Part shown: positions 31,891 to 39,681 of the stretch, one piece after another
How positions within the stretch are numbered: position 1 is the first letter of the stretch
Layout: the number at the start of each line of letters is the position of its first letter
NCBI RefSeq assembly: GCF_004331265.1
Contig: NZ_SJOO01000013.1
Location: 49,351 to 113,350, forward strand
Reading direction: 5' to 3'
Length of the DNA: 64,000 nucleotides
Source of the DNA: Enterobacter wuhouensis
Lineage (GTDB): Bacteria; Pseudomonadota; Gammaproteobacteria; Enterobacterales; Enterobacteriaceae
Translations under genes and position numbers: made by a program
Notes under the pieces: model-generated
Told to the model about the DNA's origin: nothing
Database searches by the model: none
The model's input: only the letters and a program-made list of their open reading frames with translations

Positions 31891-34323
31891 ATGAGTGTGA
31901 TAGCGCAGGCAGGGGCGAAGGGTCGTCAACTGCACAAGTTTGGTGGTAGTAGTCTTGCTGACGTGAAGTGTTACCTGCGCGTTGCAGGGATCATGACCGA
32001 GTATTCACAGCCGGGCGACATGATGGTTGTCTCGGCGGCGGGCAGCACCACTAACCAGTTGATCAGCTGGCTGAAACTGAGCCAGACCGATCGCCTTTCT
32101 GCGCATCAGGTGCAACAGTCCTTACGTCGTTACCAGAGCGAGCTGATTGCCGGCCTGCTGCCTGCGGACGTGGCGGACGGGCTGATTAGCGCCTTCACGC
32201 ACGATCTTGAGCGCCTGGCGGCCCTGCTGGACAGCGGCATTACCGACGCGGTCTATGCCGAAGTGGTGGGCCACGGTGAAGTGTGGTCCGCGCGCCTGAT
32301 GGCCGCCGTGCTGCAACATCTGGGCGTGGAGGCGGCCTGGCTCGACGCGCGTGATTTTCTGCGCGCCGAACGCGCCGCGCAGCCGCAGGTGGATGAAGGG
32401 TTGTCCTACCCGCTGCTGCAACAGCTGCTGGTGCAGCATCCGGGCAAACGCATTGTTGTCACCGGCTTTATCAGCCGCAGCAACGCGGGCGAAACCGTGC
32501 TGCTGGGCCGTAACGGCTCGGACTACTCGGCAACGCAAATCGGTGCCCTGGCGGGCGTGTCCCGTGTCACCATCTGGAGCGACGTGGCCGGCGTATACAG
32601 CGCGGACCCGCGCAAGGTGAAAGATGCCTGCCTGCTGCCGCTGCTGCGTCTGGACGAAGCCAGCGAGCTGGCGCGCCTGGCGGCACCGGTACTGCACGCC
32701 CGTACGCTGCAGCCGGTTTCCGGCAGCGATATCGACCTGCAGCTGCGCTGCAGCTATACCCCGGATCAAGGCTCTACCCGTATCGAACGCGTACTGGCCT
32801 CCGGTACGGGCGCGCGTATTGTTACCAGCCATGATGACATTTGTCTGATTGAGTTCCAGGTGCCGTCGGGCCAGGACTTCAGGCTGGCGCATAAAGATAT
32901 CGACCTGATTCTGAAGCGTGCGCAGGTGCGCCCGCTGGCCGTTGGCGTTCATAACGACCGCCAGCTCTTGCAGTTCTGCTACACCGCCGAAGTGGCGGAC
33001 AGCGCCCTGAAAATTCTGGATGAAGCGGGCCTGCCGGGCGAGCTTCGCCTGCGTCAGGGTCTGGCCCTGGTGGCGATGGTGGGCGCGGGCGTCACCCGTA
33101 ACCCGCTGCACTGCCACCGCTTCTGGCAACAGCTGAAAGGCCAGCCGGTGGAGTTCACCTGGCAGTCGGAAGAGGGCATCAGCCTGGTGGCCGTTCTGCG
33201 TAAGGGCCCAACCGAAAGCCTGATTCAGGGCCTGCACACCTCCCTGTTCCGCGCCGAAAAACGCATCGGCCTGGTGCTGTTCGGCAAAGGCAATATTGGT
33301 TCCCGCTGGCTGGAGCTGTTCGCCCGCGAGCAGGAAACGCTTTCTGCGCGTACGGGATTTGAATTTATTCTGGCAGGCGTGGTGGACAGCCGCCGGAGCC
33401 TGCTGAACTACGAAGGGCTGGACGCCAGCCGCGCGCTGGCCTTCTTTAACGATGAAGCGGTCGAGCAGGATGAAGAGTCGCTATTCCTGTGGATGCGCGC
33501 GCACCCGTATGACGATCTGGTGGTGCTGGACGTGACCGCCAGCGAACAGCTTGCGGATCAGTATCTGGATTTCGCCAGCCACGGCTTTCACGTCATCAGC
33601 GCCAACAAGCTGGCGGGGGCGAGCAGCACCGATAAATACCGCCAGATCCACGACGCGTTTGAAAAGACCGGTCGTCACTGGCTCTACAACGCCACCGTTG
33701 GCGCGGGGCTGCCGGTTAACCACACCGTGCGCGACCTGATTGAAAGCGGCGACAGCATTCTGGCGCTGAGCGGCATCTTCTCCGGCACGCTCTCCTGGCT
33801 GTTCCTGCAGTTTGACGGCACCGTGCCGTTTACCGACCTGGTGGATCAGGCGTGGCAGCAGGGCTTAACCGAGCCCGATCCGCGCGTTGACCTTGCCGGG
33901 AAAGACGTGATGCGCAAGCTGGTGATCCTGGCGCGTGAAGCGGGTTATGACATTGAACCGGGTCAGGTTCGCGTAGAGTCGCTGGTGCCTGCGGGCTGTG
34001 AGGAAGGATCTGTGGATCACTTCTTCGAAAACGGCGACGAGCTGAACGAGCAGATGGTACAGCGTCTGGAAGCCGCCAACGAGATGGGCCTGGTGCTGCG
34101 CTACGTGGCGCGTTTCGAGGCCAACGGTAAAGCGCGCGTAGGCGTGGAGGCGGTGCGTCCTGAACATCCGCTGGCGGCGCTGCTGCCGTGCGATAACGTC
34201 TTCGCTATCGAAAGCCGCTGGTACCGCGATAACCCGCTGGTGATCCGCGGCCCGGGCGCGGGGCGCGATGTGACTGCCGGGGCTATTCAGTCTGATATCA
34301 ACCGCCTGGCTAAGCTGCTGTAA
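31891..34323 (+). CDS. metL: Bifunctional aspartokinase II / homoserine dehydrogenase II
   Basis: Fused enzyme catalysing the first and third steps from aspartate to homoserine, the methionine-regulated isoform. The N-terminal kinase starts with HKFGGSSLADVKCYLRV and includes LGRNGSDYSATQIGAL. An ACT-like region lies around 310-450. The dehydrogenase starts near residue 460 with the nucleotide loop GLVLFGKGNIGSRWLELFAR and includes ISANKLAGAS and the catalytic DPRVDLAGKDVMRKL. The 810 residues match E. coli. Translationally coupled to metB. Confidence 0.97.
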   Translation: MSVIAQAGAKGRQLHKFGGSSLADVKCYLRVAGIMTEYSQPGDMMVVSAAGSTTNQLISWLKLSQTDRLSAHQVQQSLRRYQSELIAGLLPADVADGLISAFTHDLERLAALLDSGITDAVYAEVVGHGEVWSARLMAAVLQHLGVEAAWLDARDFLRAERAAQPQVDEGLSYPLLQQLLVQHPGKRIVVTGFISRSNAGETVLLGRNGSDYSATQIGALAGVSRVTIWSDVAGVYSADPRKVKDACLLPLLRLDEASELARLAAPVLHARTLQPVSGSDIDLQLRCSYTPDQGSTRIERVLASGTGARIVTSHDDICLIEFQVPSGQDFRLAHKDIDLILKRAQVRPLAVGVHNDRQLLQFCYTAEVADSALKILDEAGLPGELRLRQGLALVAMVGAGVTRNPLHCHRFWQQLKGQPVEFTWQSEEGISLVAVLRKGPTESLIQGLHTSLFRAEKRIGLVLFGKGNIGSRWLELFAREQETLSARTGFEFILAGVVDSRRSLLNYEGLDASRALAFFNDEAVEQDEESLFLWMRAHPYDDLVVLDVTASEQLADQYLDFASHGFHVISANKLAGASSTDKYRQIHDAFEKTGRHWLYNATVGAGLPVNHTVRDLIESGDSILALSGIFSGTLSWLFLQFDGTVPFTDLVDQAWQQGLTEPDPRVDLAGKDVMRKLVILAREAGYDIEPGQVRVESLVPAGCEEGSVDHFFENGDELNEQMVQRLEAANEMGLVLRYVARFEANGKARVGVEAVRPEHPLAALLPCDNVFAIESRWYRDNPLVIRGPGAGRDVTAGAIQSDINRLAKLL

Positions 34324-34325
34324 CA

Positions 34326-34420
34326 CCCCTCACCCTAACCCTCTCCCCAAAGGGGAGAGGGGACTGCTCGGTGCGGTCTTTTCCCCCTCGCCCCTTTGGG
34401 GAGAGGGCCGGGGTGAGGGG
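34326..34420. repeat. GC-rich palindromic intergenic element, long copy D
   Basis: Starts CCCCTCACCCTAACCCTCTC and ends GGCCGGGGTGAGGGG, two bases after the metL stop. The central spacer (about 30 bases, GACTGCTCGGTGCGGTCTTT) differs from other copies while the arms are nearly identical. It probably ends or protects the metBL message. Confidence 0.85.
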
Positions 34421-34520
34421 CCTTCTCACCCTCATCATGAATTCCCCTCATCTTCCCTGAGCAATCCTCACCGTTATTGTTGATTATTTCTGTTGACGCC
34501 ACTCCGCTTTTCCGTCATTT

Positions 34521-34552
34521 TTACATCTGGACGTCTAAACGTATAGAAGTTC
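34521..34552. promoter_or_regulatory. MetJ operator of metF
   Basis: Four contiguous eight-base units, TTACATCT GGACGTCT AAACGTAT AGAAGTTC, with the second nearly identical to the AGACGTCT consensus. They end 42 bases before the metF ATG. Confidence 0.85.
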
Positions 34553-34594
34553 ACAACACAACAAACAACGACATGCGATTGATAGAGGTAAGGT

Positions 34595-35482
34595 ATGAGC
34601 TTTTTTCACGCCAACCAGCGGGAAGCCCTGAATCAGAGCCTGGCTGAAGTAAACGGCCAGATTAACGTCTCTTTTGAATTTTTCCCGCCGCGCACCAGTG
34701 AAATGGAGCAAACCCTGTGGAGCTCTATCGATCGCCTGAGCAGCCTGAAGCCGAAGTTTGTCTCCGTGACCTACGGCGCTAACTCCGGCGAGCGCGACCG
34801 TACGCACAGCATCATCAAAGGCATTAAAGATCGTACCGGTCTGGAAGCGGCACCGCACCTGACCTGTATCGACGCCACGCCTGACGAGCTGCGCGCGATC
34901 GCCCAGGATTACTGGAATAACGGCATTCGCCACATTGTCGCCCTTCGCGGCGACCTGCCGCCGGGGAGCGGTAAGCCGGACATGTACGCCACCGATCTGG
35001 TCGCGCTGCTGAAAGACGTGGCCGACTTCGATATCTCCGTTGCCGCTTACCCTGAAGTCCACCCGGAAGCGAAAAGCGCGCAGGCGGATCTGCTTAACCT
35101 CAAGCGTAAAGTGGACGCTGGTGCAAACCGCGCCATTACGCAGTTCTTCTTTGACGTGGAAAGCTATCTGCGCTTTCGCGATCGCTGCGTCTCGGCGGGT
35201 ATCGACGTCGAAATTATTCCGGGTATTCTGCCGGTGTCGAACTTCAAGCAGGCGAAGAAATTTGCCGATATGACCAACGTGCGTATTCCTCACTGGATGT
35301 CAAAAATGTACGAGGGGCTGGACGATGACCCGGAAACCCGTAAGCTGGTGGGTGCCAATATCGCGATGGACATGGTGAAGATCCTCAGCCGCGAAGGGGT
35401 GAAGGACTTCCACTTCTATACCCTGAACCGCGCGGAGATGAGCTACGCCATTTGTCATACTCTCGGCGTTCGTCCGGCGTAA
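34595..35482 (+). CDS. metF: 5,10-methylenetetrahydrofolate reductase
   Basis: FAD enzyme making 5-methyl-THF for methionine synthesis by MetE/MetH. The TIM-barrel start VSFEFFPPRTSEMEQTLW holds the catalytic Glu. Also visible are SVTYGANSGERDRT, HLTCIDATPDELRAIAQDYW and HIVALRGDLPPG, and the folate-side QFFFDVESYLRFRDRC. The 295 residues are one fewer than E. coli. Monocistronic under the MetJ array, closed by a terminator. Confidence 0.98.
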   Translation: MSFFHANQREALNQSLAEVNGQINVSFEFFPPRTSEMEQTLWSSIDRLSSLKPKFVSVTYGANSGERDRTHSIIKGIKDRTGLEAAPHLTCIDATPDELRAIAQDYWNNGIRHIVALRGDLPPGSGKPDMYATDLVALLKDVADFDISVAAYPEVHPEAKSAQADLLNLKRKVDAGANRAITQFFFDVESYLRFRDRCVSAGIDVEIIPGILPVSNFKQAKKFADMTNVRIPHWMSKMYEGLDDDPETRKLVGANIAMDMVKILSREGVKDFHFYTLNRAEMSYAICHTLGVRPA

Positions 35483-35487
35483 TCAGC

Positions 35488-35516
35488 AAAAAGCCCTCAT
35501 AAATTGAGGGCTTTTT
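35488..35516 (+). terminator. Intrinsic terminator of metF
   Basis: AAAAAGCCCTCA-TAAAT-TGAGGGCTTTTT, six bases after the stop. Confidence 0.92.
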
Positions 35517-35533
35517 AGTCAGATGAAAAGTTA

Positions 35534-35573
35534 AAAGGTATTAACTATCGAATCTGTGGATTAATTCAACTAT
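35534..35573. promoter_or_regulatory. OxyR binding region of katG
   Basis: AAAGGTATTAACTAT fits the OxyR quarter pattern ATAG-N-T-NNN-A-N-CTAT except for one base, and a second CTAT follows at 35570. The stretch CTATCGAATCTGTGGATTAA is nearly the same as the OxyR-protected segment at E. coli katG (recalled). Peroxide induction is inferred from this. Confidence 0.65.
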
Positions 35574-35628
35574 ATCTTATTGCTAGTGGTGTATATCGTA
35601 ACGGTAATACTCTAAAGGGAGCATAGCG

Positions 35629-37809
35629 ATGAGCACGTCAGACGATACCAATAATGCGGCATCAGCCGGTAAATGCCCGTTTCATCAGGGCGGCGTCGAT
35701 CACAGCGCGGGTGCAGGCACCGGCAGTAAAGAGTGGTGGCCAAAACAACTCCGCATCGACCTTCTGAACCAACATTCCAACCGTTCTAACCCATTGGGTG
35801 AAGACTTCGACTACCGCAAAGAATTTAGCAAGCTCGATTACTCTGCTCTCAAGGGCGATCTCAAAGCCCTCCTGACCGATTCACAGCCCTGGTGGCCAGC
35901 CGACTGGGGCAGCTACGCGGGCCTGTTTATTCGTATGGCCTGGCACGGTGCGGGTACCTATCGTTCCGTTGACGGACGCGGCGGTGCCGGACGCGGACAA
36001 CAGCGCTTTGCGCCGCTGAACTCCTGGCCTGATAACGTGAGTCTGGATAAGGCGCGTCGTCTTCTGTGGCCTATCAAGCAAAAATACGGACAAAAAATCT
36101 CCTGGGCCGACCTGTTTATCCTCGCGGGCAACGTGGCGCTGGAGAACTCCGGCTTCCGCACCTTTGGTTTTGGTGCCGGGCGTGAAGACGTCTGGGAACC
36201 GGATCTGGACGTGAACTGGGGCGATGAAAAAGCCTGGCTGGCCCACCGTGACCCGGAAGCGCTGGCGAAGCGTCCTCTGGCCGCCACCGAAATGGGCCTG
36301 ATTTACGTTAACCCGGAAGGGCCAAACGCCAGCGGTGAGCCGCTGTCTGCGGCGGCTGCTATCCGCGCCACCTTCGGCAACATGGGCATGAACGATGAAG
36401 AGACCGTGGCGCTGATTGCGGGCGGCCATACTCTCGGTAAAACCCACGGTGCGGGTGAAGCGACCCATGTTGGCACCGACCCGGAAGCGTCACCGATTGA
36501 AGCGCAGGGCCTGGGCTGGGCCAGCACGCACGGCACCGGTATCGGCGCAGACGCCATCACCTCTGGTCTGGAAGTCATCTGGTCACAAACGCCGACCCAG
36601 TGGAGCAACTACTTCTTCGAGAACCTGTTCAAATTCGAATGGGTACAGACCCGCAGCCCGGCAGGTGCGATTCAGTTTGAGGCGGTAGATGCGCCAGAGA
36701 TCATGCCTGACCCGTTCGACCCGTCGAAAAAACGCAAGCCAACCATGCTGGTCACCGACCTGACGCTGCGTTTTGACCCGGAATTCGAGAAAATTTCCCG
36801 CCGCTTCCTGAACGATCCGCAGGCCTTTAACGAAGCCTTCGCGCGCGCGTGGTTCAAGCTGACCCACCGCGATATGGGGCCAATCTCTCGCTACCTTGGG
36901 CCGGAAGTGCCGAAAGAAGAACTGATTTGGCAGGATCCGCTGCCGCAGCCGTTCTTCCATCCAACCGCAGCGGATATTGAAAGCCTGAAATCGGATATTG
37001 CGGCTTCCGGCCTGTCCGTGAGCGAGCTGGTGTCCGTGGCGTGGGCGTCTGCGTCGACCTTCCGCGGTGGTGATAAGCGCGGTGGGGCAAACGGTGCGCG
37101 TCTGGCGCTTGCGCCTCAGCGCAGCTGGGATGTCAACGCCGCAGCGGTGCGCGCTCTGCCGGTACTGGAAGAGATTTATAAGTCCGCTCACAAAGCCTCA
37201 CTGGCCGACATCATCGTGCTGGCGGGCGTTGTCGGCGTTGAGCAGGCAGCGAAAGCCGCAGGCGTCTACGTCAACGTACCGTTCACGCCGGGCCGCGTCG
37301 ATGCGCGTCAGGACCAGACGGATATCGAGATGTTTAACCTGCTCGAACCGGTTGCCGACGGCTTCCGCAACTACCTTGCGCAGGTGGATGTGTCCACCAC
37401 CGAGTCGCTGCTGATCGACAAAGCCCAGCAGCTGACGCTGACCGCGCCGGAACTGACGGTGCTGATCGGCGGCCTGCGCGTGTTGGGTGCCAACTTTGAC
37501 GGCAGCAAGAATGGCGTGTTCACAGACCGTGAGGGCGTGCTGAGCACCGATTTCTTCGTGAATCTGCTGGACATGAACACCCAGTGGAAGGCGACCGACG
37601 AATCTAATGAACTGTTTGCCGGTAGCGACCGCGCCAGCGGTGAAGTGAAATACACCGCGACCCGCGCCGATCTGGTATTCGGCTCCAACGCCGTCCTGCG
37701 CGCGCTGGCCGAAGTTTACGCCAGCAGCGATGCCAGCGAGAAGTTCGTTCGGGACTTCGTGGCAGCATGGGCGAAGGTGATGGATTTGGATCGGTTTGAC
37801 CTGAAGTAA
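35629..37809 (+). CDS. katG: Catalase-peroxidase HPI
   Basis: Bifunctional haem enzyme that removes hydrogen peroxide. Two peroxidase-like domains: the N-terminal one is active, with distal RMAWHGAGTYR (Arg, Trp, His; the Trp forms the Met-Tyr-Trp adduct) and proximal His in ALIAGGHTLGKTHG. The C-terminal one is haem-free and structural. The 726 residues match E. coli KatG. An OxyR region lies upstream and a terminator follows. oxyR itself is 20 kb away in this window. Confidence 0.97.
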   Translation: MSTSDDTNNAASAGKCPFHQGGVDHSAGAGTGSKEWWPKQLRIDLLNQHSNRSNPLGEDFDYRKEFSKLDYSALKGDLKALLTDSQPWWPADWGSYAGLFIRMAWHGAGTYRSVDGRGGAGRGQQRFAPLNSWPDNVSLDKARRLLWPIKQKYGQKISWADLFILAGNVALENSGFRTFGFGAGREDVWEPDLDVNWGDEKAWLAHRDPEALAKRPLAATEMGLIYVNPEGPNASGEPLSAAAAIRATFGNMGMNDEETVALIAGGHTLGKTHGAGEATHVGTDPEASPIEAQGLGWASTHGTGIGADAITSGLEVIWSQTPTQWSNYFFENLFKFEWVQTRSPAGAIQFEAVDAPEIMPDPFDPSKKRKPTMLVTDLTLRFDPEFEKISRRFLNDPQAFNEAFARAWFKLTHRDMGPISRYLGPEVPKEELIWQDPLPQPFFHPTAADIESLKSDIAASGLSVSELVSVAWASASTFRGGDKRGGANGARLALAPQRSWDVNAAAVRALPVLEEIYKSAHKASLADIIVLAGVVGVEQAAKAAGVYVNVPFTPGRVDARQDQTDIEMFNLLEPVADGFRNYLAQVDVSTTESLLIDKAQQLTLTAPELTVLIGGLRVLGANFDGSKNGVFTDREGVLSTDFFVNLLDMNTQWKATDESNELFAGSDRASGEVKYTATRADLVFGSNAVLRALAEVYASSDASEKFVRDFVAAWAKVMDLDRFDLK

Positions 37810-37813
37810 TAGC

Positions 37814-37840
37814 AATCCCCGCCGCGGCGGGGATTTTTTT
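37814..37840 (+). terminator. Intrinsic terminator of katG
   Basis: ATCCCCGC-CGCG-GCGGGGAT followed by seven T, five bases after the stop. Confidence 0.92.
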
Positions 37841-37849
37841 GTCAAAAAT

Positions 37850-37881
37850 GTAGGCCGGGTAAGGCGTAGCCGCCACCCGGC
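37850..37881. repeat. Single REP element between katG and gldA
   Basis: GTAGGCCGGGTAAGGCGTAG followed by CCGCCACCCGG, between convergent genes. Confidence 0.8.
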
Positions 37882-37888
37882 TATTTCG

Positions 37889-38992
37889 TTACTCCCACTC
37901 CTGTAAGAACCGCTGCCCGTACTGGTCGGCCACCAAAAGCGCCGCGTAAACCTGATCCGGCGACACGCCGCCCGGCATGTTGTGGATGGTTTCACCTTCC
38001 GCGCAGGACGCTTCCGCTATCAGACGCATTTTGGCGGGAATATCCTCTTTGATGTTCAGCTGTGCCAGGGTGATCGGCAGCCCCACGCTGTGGCAAAGCG
38101 CGGCAACGGTCTCTATTTCTTCTACCGGCGCGTTTTCCAGCACCAGCTGCGTCAGCGTGCCGAACGCCACTTTTTCGCCGTGATAGAAGTGATGCGCATC
38201 CGGCACCGCGGTCATCCCGTTGTGAATGGCATGAGCCGCCGCCAGTCCGCCGCTTTCGAAACCGACACCGCTGAGATAGGTGTTCGCTTCGATAATGCGT
38301 TCCAGCGCGGGCGTCACCACGTGCTGTTCCGCCGCGAGCATCGCCTTCTCACCCTCTTCAACCAGCGTGTTGTAGCACAGCTCGGCCAGGGCTAATGCCG
38401 CCTGCGTGCACTTGCCGCCCGCCATGGTGGTGGCACCGCTGCGCGAGCAGGCGCGTGCTTCAAACCAGGTTGCCAGCGCATCGCCAATCCCGGCAGCCAG
38501 CAGGCGCGCGGGCGCGCCCGCCACCACTTTGGTATCAACAATGACCATGTTCGGGTTGTGCGGCAGCATCAGGTAGCGATCGAATTCACCGCTGTCGGTG
38601 TAAATCACGGAAAGGGCGCTGCACGGGGCGTCGGTGGAGGCGATGGTAGGGGCAATCGCAACGGGCACATTCATAAAGTGGGCAAGCGCTTTGGCGGTAT
38701 CCAGCGTTTTACCGCCGCCGATACCCAGCACAGCCATGCAGTCGGCACTGTCGGCCAGCTTTTTCAAGCGCTCGATTTCATTTTGTGAACATTCGCCGCC
38801 AAACGGCGCGATTTCGGCGTGCAGCTCTGCCTGTTTAAAGCTCTGGCGCAGGGTTTCTTCGGCAAAGCCCAGCACAAATTTATCGCCAACAACCAGCCAG
38901 CGCTGCGCCAGCGGTTTTAGATAGTCGCCGAGACGGGTAAGCACATCAGCGCCCTGGATGTATTTCCCAGGCGATTGAATGATACGGTCCAT
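37889..38992 (-). CDS. gldA: Glycerol dehydrogenase
   Basis: NAD+-dependent, metal-containing dehydrogenase that oxidises glycerol to dihydroxyacetone. In vivo it also reduces dihydroxyacetone, hydroxyacetone and methylglyoxal. Nucleotide-binding GIGGGKTLDTAKA lies near residue 95. Metal ligands are an Asp in GIGDALATWFEAR and His residues in AAAHAIHNGM and HHFYHGEKVAFG. The 367 residues match E. coli. It is 12 bases downstream of fsaB and continues the ptsA-fsaB-gldA transcript, which suggests it acts on the aldolase product. Confidence 0.96.
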   Translation of the reverse strand: MDRIIQSPGKYIQGADVLTRLGDYLKPLAQRWLVVGDKFVLGFAEETLRQSFKQAELHAEIAPFGGECSQNEIERLKKLADSADCMAVLGIGGGKTLDTAKALAHFMNVPVAIAPTIASTDAPCSALSVIYTDSGEFDRYLMLPHNPNMVIVDTKVVAGAPARLLAAGIGDALATWFEARACSRSGATTMAGGKCTQAALALAELCYNTLVEEGEKAMLAAEQHVVTPALERIIEANTYLSGVGFESGGLAAAHAIHNGMTAVPDAHHFYHGEKVAFGTLTQLVLENAPVEEIETVAALCHSVGLPITLAQLNIKEDIPAKMRLIAEASCAEGETIHNMPGGVSPDQVYAALLVADQYGQRFLQEWE

Positions 38993-39004
38993 AACAGTTC
39001 TCCC

Positions 39005-39667
39005 TTAGAGGTTGAGGTTACCAAACGCGTTTTTCCAGTCCTGCTCGAACTTCTCTATGGCTGACTCTACCGCCGGGGTGCCGAGCATTTGTTGCGCTAC
39101 GTCTAAAGGAAGCGTGATTGCTTCACATCCGGCGAGCAGGCAGTCCAGCGCCTGACGCGGCGTCTTGAAGCTGGCGGCCAGCACTTTGCTTTCCGACGCG
39201 TGCAGTTCCAGCAGGGACTGCAGCTCCTGCACCATGCGAATGCCGTCGCCGCCCTGAGCATCGACGCGGTTGACGTACGGCGCGACATATTTCGCGCCTG
39301 CCAGTGCGGCGAACAACCCCTGCGAGGCACTGTAAACGGCGGTGCCCAGCGTGGTAATGCCCTCTTTTTTCAGCGCCCTGATCGCGATAAGCCCCTCAGC
39401 CGTCACCGGGATTTTCACCACGATGTCAGGGATGGCGTTGTTCAGGCGTTTGGCTTCCGCCACCATACCGTCGGCATCGCGGCTCATGGTCTGGGCAAAC
39501 AGCGTGCCCTCCGGCCCGATGGCCTTCTGCAGACGCGGCAGCACGTCCCAGATAGATTCTCGGCTGGTGGCGATGATGCTCGGGTTGGTGGTCACGCCCG
39601 CAATGGGAAAAATGCGGGCCAGGCGCTCAACTTCCGCCACGTTAGCGGTATCCAGATACAGTTCCAT
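39005..39667 (-). CDS. fsaB: Fructose-6-phosphate aldolase
   Basis: Transaldolase-like class I aldolase that cleaves fructose-6-phosphate into glyceraldehyde-3-phosphate and dihydroxyacetone; the family also accepts 1-deoxy sugars with hydroxyacetone as the C3 partner. The Schiff-base Lys85 is in DIVVKIPVTAEG; GVTTNPSIIATS and AQTMSRDADGMV are family motifs. It has 220 residues. It lies between ptsA (14 bases upstream) and gldA in one apparent operon. E. coli carries paralogues FsaA and FsaB; the gene order marks this one as FsaB. Confidence 0.95.
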   Translation of the reverse strand: MELYLDTANVAEVERLARIFPIAGVTTNPSIIATSRESIWDVLPRLQKAIGPEGTLFAQTMSRDADGMVAEAKRLNNAIPDIVVKIPVTAEGLIAIRALKKEGITTLGTAVYSASQGLFAALAGAKYVAPYVNRVDAQGGDGIRMVQELQSLLELHASESKVLAASFKTPRQALDCLLAGCEAITLPLDVAQQMLGTPAVESAIEKFEQDWKNAFGNLNL

Positions 39668-39681
39668 TACTCTTCCTCGTA

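Noticed and set aside
39005..39667. fsaB as a classical transaldolase
   Set aside because: At 220 residues it is far shorter than TalA/TalB (about 316), with the FSA-type Lys85 segment.
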